This document shows, piece after piece, positions 53,158-64,000 of a stretch of 64,000 nucleotides of DNA. A program made the position numbers and the translations under genes. Positions within the stretch are counted from its first letter, which is position 1. Each line of letters opens with the position of its first letter. The DNA is taken from NCBI GenBank assembly GCA_000708835.1, contig DF237204.1, positions 4,794-68,793 of the forward strand. The letters are read 5' to 3'. The stretch is from Klebsormidium nitens (taxonomy: Eukaryota; Streptophyta; Klebsormidiophyceae; Klebsormidiales; Klebsormidiaceae). The notes under the pieces are model-generated. The model did not search any database, was not told where the DNA came from, and saw only the letters and a list, made by a program, of their open reading frames with translations.

Positions 53158-56100
53158 ATGCAGTCGTTTGCTCGAGGGCTTGTGTCAAAGAAGAAGCGGA
53201 GGTACAAGGAAAATGGCTTCGACCTGGACCTCAGCTGTACGTCGTAGGCCTCCCTGCAGGGCCCTAGGTTCTGTGTTCGAAGTGTGCAATCTATTCTCCA
53301 GTTTTGACGCCGTGCTCCCATGTTTGTTGATTTAACACCGATCGCGAGCCCCTTTGTAGAGCTCTTCTTACGCTTTAGAGCTGCAAAAACCAAAAATGCT
53401 GAGAAGCGGCCCATACAGGAAGGCTCGTGACTGGCCTCGGGTCACCACACGACTCAGTACACTTTATCTTCCATCTTGAATTGCAAATGCTAAAAAGTGA
53501 GCATAGACATTCAAAAGATGAAACATCAGATATTAACATGCGTCGCCGCCGTATACCCTGACATCATAACATTGTCATGGTTCACAAGTCATTCCTTCAG
53601 TTGCAGTTCCTCCTGTGCTCAGATGATGAAGCAGATTGACCCGCAAGGGCCCCCTGGGTATGCAAGCCGCGGCATATACGTAAGTTTGACAAGCTCCCAA
53701 TACCAATTTAAGAGGCCCTGTCCTGCCTCTTACTGCAGACATCACGCCGCGCATCATCGCCATGGGTTTCCCATCAGAAGGTACAGAAGGCATCTACCGC
53801 AACCCGCTGTCCGAAGTCTTGCGCCTCCTCACCAAGATGCATGACAACCACTACCTCGTCTTCAACCTGTGAGCGGCGCAGAGAGACCCTTCGAATCCTA
53901 TGTCTGCACAATGCGTGGTTCTCTTTACTGTGTGCTGATAAGCATTGTCATGGCAAGCAGTCTAAGTGTTCAGACAATGGCTTTGAATGCGAACAAATGG
54001 TGTTGATGGCCTAAGCTAAATTCGAATTACAGCTGCTCTCAAGACGGCTGCCCCTGGTTGATATAAGAAGTCAATGTGGTTCTTTTTGCCAGAGTGCTGC
54101 CGCAAGATCGTCTCAAGGGCAGCTGGCTTACCATCAAACGTTACTCTGCAGCCTTGGCTGCTTTCACTTCCTGGCAATGCTTGCTGCAAATCCTTCCATA
54201 GGGGAGGCGAGACGAAAGCAATGAACAAAAGGACCGCTGATTGATCATGGAAGCGGACGGCATGCTCACGCCAGACAGAACACCATAATCAGAAGGGCAA
54301 GGATCTCGGAAGTATCTGAGCTTGACAACCAATCAGCTCAAAGGCAGAGGGCTCACATAGGGAAAAGCCATAATTGGAAATCTTACGCAGGATTGGTCGA
54401 CTTGGAAGACACCCCTTAGCGAGACAGTCAAGACTCAACCAACTAAAGGCCTGCTTCTCCTCTTTCACGTTTCAGATGCTCGGAACGGGCGTATGATGCG
54501 GAGAAGTTCAACGGCCAAGGTGAGCAATACGAAAACCCTGTGTTCCTTTTGGCAGTCTCCAAGCCCGCTAGCTCATCTGCTCTCTCGTAGGGCACTTCTT
54601 CGGTCGTTTCGAATCTACAAAGACTCAGCCGTCGTGTCGTTTACATTCCGCATTAATGGAAAGCAATTTTGCTGATCATGTTAAAGGGATATACATGGGG
54701 TGACTGCAAAAGTTGTCCTCAGCAGCACCAATCATTTCCAGCGGATCCGTCTCTTGCTGACGACGGTCCGATTGATCCAATTACAGTGGAGCGGATACCG
54801 TTTGACGACCATCAAGCCGCCCCCCTCGAGGTTATCCAAGCCTTTTGCCTGAAAGCCGTAAGCAATGCACCCTCATGAAACAAATAGGCCTTGGGCTTCG
54901 AATAGCGGTTTCACTGTCATTTGCCAACTTATGAAGAGTTCTCTTTGCACGATGCTGGATTTGACAGGGATCTGTTCAATATGTCTTTGGACGTACAAAT
55001 GGAGCTTGAACACTGCAGTCGTGCAAAAGCCAGTTTCTGGTCTGGAGGGATCGTTTGAAGATTCGGTTGGCTTCAGTGTCCGGCTGCGACATGCGAAAGG
55101 CTGCTGCAACCACGAAGCCCAAATGAGTCGTGAGAGGCAGCCGCCGCGTAGATGAGTCTCCTCCATAGTGATCCTTTCAAAAGCCAGGTTTGATAAGCAG
55201 AAAGATCCAGAGCGTAGAGATCGCAGCTTCCAGGTTGTAAAGCACAGGAATCCACTGCAGCCTGGATCCAAGAAGCGAGTCCAGCTCTGTTTCTTTGTGC
55301 GTCCTTGATTTTCCACCTCAGATTGAGGACATGAATTCCTCAAGGCGCACTCCCCCGTTCGCGGAGTCCAAAGCCTTATATCAGAAGTTCCACCCCTTGA
55401 GTTATCACCTCTTCCATTTCCCCCCCCCTTGGCTACTCAGGACGCGTGGCTGGCGCGGCACCCCCAGAACGTGATCGTGGTGCACTGCAAGGCGGGCAAG
55501 GGCCGCAGCGGCCTCATGATCTGCGCGCTGCTGCTCTTCCTGGAGCTCATGCCCGACCCGGACACCGCCATGCGCTTCTACGCGGACAAGCGGACCAAGA
55601 ACGGCAAGGTGCGGACGTGCGGACGTTCAAATAAGTGCCCGTATACGAAAATAGCTTGTTTGTGGCTGGGGCCTCGAGCGTAACCTGAACAATTGGTCTT
55701 CAAACGAAGAGATGTGCGATGCGATACTCAGGAGAAGGTAGAACCTTCTCCACTTCGTTTCTGGCTAGGTAATCCTGATCAACCACTTCAATTTGTCAGA
55801 TGCTTACTGAAGCCCAAAGTGACACGGGTCCAAGCTGCCCACGAAACAGCATTCAAAACGGTCGAAGCTGGAGGAAACTTTGCGTTCTCCATTTCTAAGC
55901 CGCTTGGCAATAACACAATAACTGTCTCAGAATCTTCGGTTTTCACCGAACCTGGCGTGGGGGCAGGTCGTTGAAAAAGGATCGGGATCTTTGCGAGCTT
56001 CTAAAACCGAAGACGTGTCCTTCTCTCGCAGGGAGTGACCATCGCCAGTCAGCGGCGGTATGTGCGGTACTACAACGACAGCCTGGTGAATGGGCCCCGG

Positions 56101-58619
56101 CCTGCGGCCATGCTTCGACTGGTCCAGGTCAAAGTGACGGCCACGATCGCGGTGAAAGGAGGTGCGTCGCGACGTTCTTCGTTGCCACTGCTTCCGAAGC
56201 AGGATCTAGCTGATGTACAGGAACACAAATCCTAAGTAGCAGGGAATCCGCTGGAGATGCAACAGTTACGAACTTAAGGAATGGGAGCCGAACCGAGAAA
56301 TCTGATAAGCTCCAGGTGTAGAGTCCCAGATTGGAATCTCTTGACAAGACCTGGCAGAATGGAACCTGGTCTCCAGTCTGAAAGAAGCAGGGAGGTGATG
56401 CGACGTCCAATCTGGGCTCCCAAACGGGAGTTCGTATTCTGGTAGCTATTTCTGCAAGAAGGTATTAGCCGAGACAATTGATGTTTCGAGCAGGGGGTCT
56501 GGTAGCTATGGCTGACGTCGGTTTTTCTTGTGCAGACGTAATCCTAGTCGTCTCGTGCAACAACGGCACGGGAGACTATAACGTGACGCCGGTACTTACG
56601 TCAACCGTAAGCCATCTCAGGAAAACTGCACGTCTTCTCACAAGTTCTCCGGTACTGAAGCCACGACTTTTCAAATCGTGCTGTTGCGAGCGGAGGATTA
56701 CATCATACGATTGTGCGAGCCGTATCTTCATGAGCTACCGGGATACATGCTGCCCGCTGTCACTTTTTCCAACCTTCCGGAGCATTCGAAGGTGATGCTT
56801 GACTGTAACTTACAAGTTTTTCTCCTTCGTCCACTGCTCAAGCAGCTACGTTTACTTGGAGAAGAACTTCTTGTGTTCATCTGAAGTAAGCAATCGGGGT
56901 TGCCGGGCCGCAGGAGGAGGGCAGCATACGGAGCTTGAACCGGCAGATCGTACGGCGGACGCTGACCCTGGACGTCCGGCCGGTGCTGCTGATGGGGGAC
57001 GTCAAGGTGCAGCTGTTCGACAGGAAGATCGCCAAGGACGTGAGTGGAAGAGAGAGATTGTTACTTCATTTGATCCAAGAGAAAGGATACAGATGTACCT
57101 CTGGACGCGAATTCGGAGGTACGAAGGAACCTTCGAAAGGAAGACGATTTGCTATATTAAACGGACCTTCACCGAAGTGCGATGGAGTGCATCGGAAGGG
57201 TACTCGTGCTCCCAACCGTCAAAATGATTAATCACTTCCTATCTGATTCAAGGCATTTAGATGGTGCGTCAATTGATACCCCACCTGATACGCTCGACGG
57301 ATTGAAGTTCTGACCCAACAGAAGGAGCACCTTTCTCCATGTAAACCCTGTACATTTGTTCAATGGCCTGTATGAAATAGATAATGTTTCTCATTCTAGA
57401 GACTTCTGGCACAGAGGTGTCAATGAAAAACTGCGACGCTCTCTCCTCGCCAGGCGTCTCTCTTCTACTGCTGGTTCAACACGGGCTACGTGGCAGAAGG
57501 CAAGTGGGCGGTGCAGCGGGACGAGATGGACAAGCCAGCCAAGAGGCAAGGGCTCCAATCGAGTTGACTTCACCAAGTTTTTTCAATCCCAGACCAGGAA
57601 CAAATTGAAACGACGTTCAATTTCTCTGCTGCACATACTCTTGGGAAAATCCTCGTCTAGAGTCTTTTGGGAGGTGTTGAAAGCTTTCTGAAGCGGCGCT
57701 ATCAAAGCGCCCAAACATAGAGCTTAAAAAAGGACGCGTATTTCAGAATTTTGAATTCCCCCATACACTCTGAAAGTCCGGGAATTGTTAAGAGCCCTTC
57801 TTTTTTGGCCAGACTCTTTTACCACTTCTTGCACGGCCTGAAGAAGCATTGCTCTGTATGCAGTCTCGAAGACGACCTGCGTTTGGAGCTCTCTTTTACC
57901 GCACCCACGACTTCTGGCGCTCCTTCGGGACCTACAGACCCTGGTGCAGCACAAGCGGAAGACCGAGACTCGGACGGAGATGAAGATCCGTCCTTTCAGC
58001 GTCCTGAAAGTGGACACCCGCGTCCCGGCGGGTAAGCTCAACGAATAAATGTACGCGAAAGAGGCACGCTTGTCTGTCGGGCATGCCTGTTTGATATGCA
58101 GACTGGAGGGATTGAAGAATTGGTGTTTCAGTTCGGGCCGATAATCCGCAGACTCAGAAGGATTGGGGATAAAAGTAATGGCACGGATTGCAAGGAGGGG
58201 GGCAGATCTATATATCGTCTGCAGGTGAAGGGTTGTGCACAGCAACGACGTGCAACTTACGCAATGGTAACATTTCGCAACTTGTAAAGGGACATTAGAG
58301 GTACTTAAAGTGTAGAGAAGTATTGTTGCTAAGTTGGTTCGTTCCTCTCGGTCGCAGGCAAACAGGCCACAGATGGACGCCCGTTGGAACCGGGGGTCGG
58401 GCCGGCACTGCTCAGCAAGATCAGCTGCCCGCCTCCACCAATCAGAGCTTGCCACCTGGCAGCACGCGGTCGCCACCCGCGACTGCCCAGAATCCAAACA
58501 GAACCGAGTTGGAAAGACGAACGGCCAGTCTGGGTGGCCCTTTAGGCTCCAAGAGTCGGGAGCAAAACGTGCGCGAGGCGAGAAAACGATCGTGCCAAAT
58601 CATCATGCCGCATAAATGA
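53158..58619 (+). CDS. PTEN: PTEN-type phosphatidylinositol 3-phosphatase
   Basis: Eleven exons: 53158-53236, 53739-53868, 54476-54519, 54787-54857, 55441-55608, 56032-56161, 56536-56591, 56914-57039, 57454-57545, 57864-58031, 58358-58619; 441 residues. PTEN removes the 3-phosphate from PtdIns(3,4,5)P3 and related lipids at membranes. The N-terminus [19 protein letters not shown] matches the PIP2-binding motif and start of the phosphatase domain. Catalytic features fall at the same numbers as in human PTEN: D92-H93 (IPFDDHQ), H123-C124-K125-A-G-K128-G-R130-S (P-loop) and the T167-I168 loop. A C2 domain follows from about residue 185 to 310 ([15 protein letters not shown], then [11 protein letters not shown], then [12 protein letters not shown]). 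The C-terminal 130 residues are disordered, acidic and Ser/Pro-rich. Intron 9 (57546-57863) has a GC donor, AG|GCAAGG; reading past it instead would end the protein within a few residues, before the last C2 strand. Confidence 0.94.
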
Positions 58620-59485
58620 GGATCGTTGCATTGCAGTAATTGAATACAGGCGAGCAATCTTGTTAACCACATCGGAGTTCCGTTTCGACTTCGCGTCATA
58701 AATCAGATGCAAGGCGACTCAAAACAATGCTCTGCGTGTAGCTGCTTGCCGGGAAGTCCAGCCGACTTCATTGTCTGGTGCGCTTTAATGCAGATCAAGT
58801 CTGCCCCTAAGGAGTACCTCACTATTTTGATCTTGGTCGACAGACCCAATTTGGCGAAACAAGACTTGATTGGCTGAGGGCAGTGCAACATCTGACTTTG
58901 CGCCATGTTTCACTTGTCATTTCCAAACTATTGAATTTGCAGGTAGGGCGGAATCGGGTGCTGCCAGAAGCGGAAGCCTGGCGGCATCCTCCCGATACAG
59001 CTGCGACGGGGGTCGCTGAACGAGTTGTTGCGTCGACATGTGCAAATAAGACAATCGTAAGCCTGATGTAAGAGGATCTGCATAATCGGGGTTCAGCCGG
59101 GGTGATGTAGTGCGCCCCAAATTCGAGCTTGCTTGCACTAGCCTGCAAACAGGTTCTGTCCAACTTGACCTCAAGAGAGATCCTTACAAAAGTGGAATGC
59201 CGACCAGACTGTCTCAGGAGGAACGTAAGATTTGATTCACAGTCGTCGAATTTGTAAAAGCTACATAGATCTGTACAGCCCTTCCGTTTAACGGCAACCT
59301 CAAAAAAGGGCGTCTTCCAACCTGGCTTTTTGCCGTCTGCAACCTGGAACGTCACGAGAATTGCCGCAGAATTGTTCGGACCTTGATCATATTGGTCGGG
59401 GGCAACCGACCGATGCGCTACAAGATTCGAGCTCCCCAGCGCGAACAGATCTTAGTCCGCCCTTTTACGACTGCTTTTCTGTTCA
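58620..59485. other. intergenic, no gene supported
   Basis: This is a short stretch between PTEN and the next plus-strand gene. The 177-codon minus frame 58822-59355 is open but shows no motif and no exon partners; it is treated as chance. Confidence 0.5.
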
Positions 59486-59509
59486 ATGATCCTCAGGAAA
59501 GCCATTTCG

Positions 59510-62166
59510 ATGGACCCAAGAGCAGGCGAGAGTTCTCAGCTTCTGTCGTCTCCTGAAGGTCCAGCAGCCGCCGAAGAAATGCTGCTTTTGAAAGCGGACC
59601 TGGTGTCTTTGAGAGAGGAGCTGGAGGAAGAGAAAAAGGGCGCACGACAGCGAGAAGAGGTAAAACCGGATGCCGCCGTGCCTTTATTTTTTCGCGAGCA
59701 ATCTAGCGTGTCCTGAGTAAGACTTAGGTTTAGGACCTCGTCCTGCTTGAACCGTTGAAACGCATGAATCATGACGGTAAAAGGCCGTAGAACACCAGCG
59801 GAAAAAGAAATGGACGTTAGTAAGATCGAGTAAGGCACTCTCAGGGTCAACAAACCCGCAAATCAACTCGTGTGCGTCATCCACTGTTTTCTGGAAGGTC
59901 GAGGGACCACGTGGCAACCCCAAGAGTATCTCTTGACCGCCAGGCGCTCGCGGCGCGGTTGTCGGCGGTGATGCCGCACGCGGAGGAGTGGGAGGCGCAG
60001 CTGCGCGCGCAGCATGACGCGGAGTTGCGGCACGTGCGGGACGGAGCAGAGGAGAGGGAACGGCAGAGGGGGGCGGAAGACGTCCGGTAAGCGTTGAAGT
60101 GTCCAAAACGTTTACAGCATGCAAACCGTCCGAAGCGACCGAAGTGTTACTCCTTCTAATGGCAAGTGGCGAATGTGAGCAATTTTTAACTCGTAGGTTT
60201 TGCGGAGCGGCCAGGTAAATCTTGCAGATCACAAGACAAAGAGATCCTTGACGTGGAGGGTTTAAAAGGACAGATGAACCAGTAGTTGCAGGATACCTGT
60301 GGATGTCTGAAGTAGAGTCGCCAGGATTTCAATCTGGAACAGACTCTTTCCAAAATTCAGGTAAAACCCGGGAGTCGGTTAGCGGGGATTGCGACTGCGG
60401 AAGTGCTTGCCTCAGATCTCTGCTTTTGAGCGCAAAAGGACTATGTACCATCAACATGAGGAAGCCACTTGGAAAGGCTTGAGGGTGGTTGCATTAGGGG
60501 CGTTGTGCTCTTGTATCTGAAGTTGATGGTTATCGTCTTTCCTCCCAAGATACCCACTCGTCAACCAAAAAAATGCCGTATCTGCAGATGGCGAGATCGC
60601 GAGAACGAGCTCTTGATGGCCCTCGCGGAGGCCTGTGATCAGGCGAAAACGTTACAGGGGCAACTAGAGGCGGAGGTGGCGGAACGCAGCAAGGTTAGAG
60701 ATCAGTTAATACTTGTTTCACTGTTTTTGGTTCTGAGCACTTTTCCTTTCTGTCAGTACTCAAGTTGCTAATCACGCGCAAGCTGGGGAAACTGCTGACT
60801 CCAGAGTTCTGCAAACAGCTCATTCAATCTGCCGCGCACTGCCAGAACCAGTTCTTCCCGCTTATTCCTCCAGATATTTGCCCTCCGTATGGTCTCATGC
60901 AACTGATTCTGTTTGAGAGCAATTCAACGGGCAGCTGATCGCTCGTTTCCAGCTGCAAGAAGAGTTGCGACTCCTGAAAGGGAAGGTCGAGCGCGCGCGC
61001 CAGAAGGGGTGCTGCCCTGCCTGCGGCGCGGCTGCGCAGGGCGACACGCGCGGCTCGCCCCAAGCAGAGCGGCCGGCGTCGCCCCGGAGAACACAGGTAC
61101 GATATTTCGGGCGACAGTCGACTCTACGTCCCGTGGGAGACATTTGCCCCTTTTCTCTCCATCTCCTGAAATCTCGAGCGACCATCGAGTCTACGTACAG
61201 GGAAAACTACGTGCCTTTTCCTCAATGCATCTTTTGAAAACCAGATCTGCCGTGGACGTTGTAAACTGTTGTCCCTGCAAATCAAAGGATCCTTCGAGGG
61301 ACTCAACGGCAAAGTTTGGAAATTTCGGTCTCCATTAATCTGTTGAAATAGACGGCAGAAACGCCTTTGGATTGTTAACCAATGAAGTTTGTTCCGCAGG
61401 CTTTGCCGAGCCGACCTGTTAGCGAATCCTCCGCCGATGCACTACGCTTGAGTTCCGCTGCGTGGCGGATCCGGGCGGCGACGGAAGGCCTTGTAGGGAA
61501 GGCGTGGCACGAACCAGACAAGTCCGCGTCCAACGAGGTGAGGGACCACGGCCGAAAAAGCGCCGTCCGGGTAAAGCTGACTTGTGACCATGCGTTTGAC
61601 TATCAGTAACATGCCTTAATGGGTTGAAGCCAAATCAGCTGCCTTCAAGTCCGAAGCGATTGAGAGACAAAATCATCCGATTGACAGCTGAGGGAACGTT
61701 GAGTAATCACGTTCCTTCTTCCTCCCCCGAATTTGTTCTGCCTTCCAGCGGCTGCTATGGGGACTCGCTTTCGACCTTCCGATGGCTCCCCAACATATGC
61801 TAGATGTCCGCCTTCTGCACCAATCCATTTTCATGTTGTACTGGCGGAAAAACTTTTCCTCCTGACTCTCCTGTTGTGGGCGTCTCGTGCCCGAACTTAG
61901 CCACACCTTCGTCGAGTCTTATATGAAAGTGATGGGCTTTGACAATCCACTTTCTTCCTTTTCGGCAGCAGGTGATGGTGGACCTGCAGGACAGCGTCAC
62001 CCGGATGCAGACGTTGATGCGCGAGCTGCGGAAGGAGCAGAACATGAACGGCAAGCTGAACGCGCAGATCCAGTCCTTCCTCACAGCTGGGCAGCTCGGA
62101 GAATTACGGCTGGATCGAAAGCCTCTACGAGAAAAAGCTTGCACACTTTGGAAGACCTTGGTTTGA
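59510..62166 (+). CDS. unidentified coiled-coil protein with a central Cys cluster
   Basis: Six exons: 59510-59659, 59944-60086, 60588-60693, 60953-61096, 61400-61537, 61972-62166; GT-AG, phases agree; 291 residues (or 299 from the in-frame ATG at 59486). Residues about 20-150 are a charged helical coil (LLLKADLVSLREELEEEKK, AQLRAQHDAELRHVRDG, LQGQLEAEVAERSK, LQEELRLLKGKVERAR). At 152-158 the coil is broken by GCCPACG, a Cys cluster that could bind a metal or form disulfides. Then follow a Ser/Pro-rich hinge, a short block (SSAAWRIRAATEGLVGKAWHE), and a second coil (VMVDLQDSVTRMQTLMREL) with a basic end. No enzyme domain is seen and no family is recognised. An adaptor or scaffold role is plausible but only inferred. 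The last exon may run past its true donor, so the C-terminal 30 residues are less sure. Confidence 0.7.
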
Positions 62167-64000
62167 TGATCGGATCAACCAATAACTCGAACTTCATAAT
62201 GCAAGGTTTAATTCGCAAGTTGAGCGCGAGCAAGTTCCATCAAGAGTCCATTTCACGCGGCAAGGCAGTGGGCTTTGCGATGAGGCACCCTTTCAGTACC
62301 ACGCCACTTGTTAAGCGCGCAATTCTTTACCTGAATCATTGGCTGGAAAACTTCGAAACCTTGAGCGGATCTGAGCAACAGGATTGAAATCATTTCCACT
62401 CGCACAGTCAATCTGAAGACCAACCCATCTACCGTCTTCGACAGTGATTCCTGATTTATGCTGTGGATGGCTAGCTACTAAGTGGGAAGGCCTTTCGACC
62501 TAAGCCCATTGTTGTTCGCTCTGCGCTAGGACAAGTCCCGACCCGCCACACTTTCCTCCCTTGTCCAGGCATGTCCAGTTCAGCCTTTACGACTCGGGTC
62601 TCAGCTGTTTAAGGTCACCTGACGTCAACTCATCCGATCGAAGACTGTCAAGAATCCAAGAAGCCCTCGGTCTTTAATCTCCTGTTCGCAGCTGCTAGCG
62701 CACGGCTCGGTTACAGACATGGATGTGAAAGGCCCATCGAACTGGCAACGGACGCGTCAGATCGAAGTCTCGAAAATGATTGTCGATCACAATGCACTGA
62801 GTGGGTGAACAGCGGGCTGTGACTAATGGCGAAAAGGCACACATAAGCGGTTTCTCACAGTGGCTCCGACTGCGGAACAGGTTAGGCATGGGCATGAGAA
62901 ACGTTCATGATCCAAGAAGCCTTCATGATTTGGAATTGCAAGGAAGCGACTCCGTGGGCTCTCGAATCTACTCATGCCGTCTGACACAGCTTTCCGGAAG
63001 TTCCATGCTTACGAGAAGTCAGCGGGGCGGCTTGAAATTTACAACCCCTGATATAAGTTGTTCGAGTTTTAAGGCCGCAGCAACGTACGGGCCAATGAAC
63101 ATGTTCGCTTCTGTCGCTTTGGATGGATAGTTGGATGGCAACAAAGACGTAAGGACACGTGCACGAGGACATTGAAAACAGCTGACCATTTCTAGCACAC
63201 CCTCAAAGTTGACTTCGTTTGATCGTTTGATCGATGATCATGCTGGCCACTGCTGCTGTTGATTTGACTTGCGGCAGATCTGCAACCATATTCGCGCGCG
63301 CTGGCGTACTTCAGATCTGTCACATTGGACCTTTCCAAACGGTTAGAAGCAGATTCTCGTAAGTATTGACTCATTCCTTAAGTTAAGGAGGTTTGGCAAT
63401 ACCGCTGGATCTATCCGTTTCCTTACATGAAGAGCAATTGATCATCAGTGCGGGTCTGCATCATGCATGTGTGGGCCGCTACCTTGATCGAGACAGTTCG
63501 ACAATACGAAGGGGAGATATATATGTAGAACCAACCTGGCAAACCAACCTGCATTACGCCAAAATGGATGTATGTAAAGAACTCTAATCGTCATTTGACC
63601 TCGCGGCGAGCAGCTTTGGGTCACAACGTACACTAATGCTGGCGCTCTATGGCACGCTTGTCAAGTGTGCAACCGTCAAGTTCTCACGATATGGAGGTGC
63701 GCAACGTCGCAAGCGAAGGCAGAAATCAACTTCTCGAGATCATGATCACGCGAAGCCGTTTCAGGGCATGTAAAGTAATGCTCTGAACGGCTTGCAAAAA
63801 TTGCAGGTAACGACCAGAGGGTCGCCCCTGCAAGGTGTGTTCGGTATTGGGTAATAGCACAGCAAGCCGTCCCTAGACGGTCATTGACCTGCTGACTCTC
63901 CCTGACTCAGGACGAGTTAGCAAAACTGAGCCCCTTCACCAGGCTTTATAAGCAACCTCGTTCTATATTGTCTGTGGGTTAATGTGGCACAGGTTCATTC
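62167..64000. other. no gene supported up to the window edge
   Basis: Only short overlapping frames are present on both strands, with no motif, exon chain, RNA gene or repeat that can be supported. A gene starting beyond position 64000 could have its promoter here. Confidence 0.5.

Noticed and set aside
57724-58497. 257-codon minus-strand frame
   Set aside because: It is antisense to PTEN exons 10 and 11, which continue the C2 domain and tail in phase on the plus strand.
59684-60232. 182-codon minus-strand Pro/Ala-rich frame
   Set aside because: It is antisense to exon 2 of the coiled-coil gene; there is no motif, and the plus-strand frame forms a consistent helix.

Overview
The window is nuclear DNA from a green-lineage eukaryote, most likely a streptophyte alga of the Klebsormidium type. 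The reasons are an LBD/LOB transcription factor, a nuclear-encoded plastid ribosomal protein L13 with a transit-peptide-like N-terminus, a dehydrin, a plant-type four-TM RING-H2 ligase, a plant-style MIC10, mixed base composition, and genes cut by many GT-AG introns of about 150-1500 nt. The species name is inference; no marker gene fixes it. No rRNA, tRNA, CRISPR, operon or recognisable intact transposon was seen.

Layout, left to right. (1) 3.5-5.8 kb: LBD transcription factor (+, 6 exons). (2) 7.7-11.2 kb: aldo-keto reductase (-, 6 exons). (3) 12.8-18.7 kb: 524-residue Ala/Glu-rich coiled coil ending in a CaaX box (+, 9 exons). (4) 20.2-23.2 kb: dehydrin whose first half is an alveolin-like charged Val-Pro repeat (-, 4 exons). 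(5) 24.6-28.6 kb: plastid ribosomal protein L13 (-, 4 exons). (6) 29.5-30.6 kb: MIC10 (+, 3 exons), with a weak small antisense gene at its 3' end. (7) 32.0-36.4 kb: four-TM RING-H2 E3 ligase (-, 8 exons). (8) 37.5-42.6 kb: RNF121-type RING membrane protein (+, 7 exons), head to head with (7). (9) 44.1-44.6 kb: unidentified small protein with an unresolved exon junction. (10) 46.7-51.7 kb: unidentified 954-residue Ser/Pro-rich protein with a KEN box (-, 6 exons). (11) 53.2-58.6 kb: PTEN phosphatase (+, 11 exons, one GC-AG intron). (12) 59.5-62.2 kb: unidentified 291-residue coiled-coil protein (+, 6 exons).

The genes do not form one pathway. They are unlinked housekeeping, regulatory and stress genes, as expected of a eukaryotic chromosome. 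All exon boundaries were set by hand from GT/GC-AG sites, by requiring continuous reading phase, and by resemblance to known families where a family was recognised. The PTEN, RNF121, RING-H2, L13, MIC10, AKR and LBD models are strong because both phase and family motifs agree at every junction. The most unusual items are the alveolin-like/dehydrin fusion, the lamin-like arrangement of a long coiled coil plus CaaX, and the 954-residue KEN-box protein.
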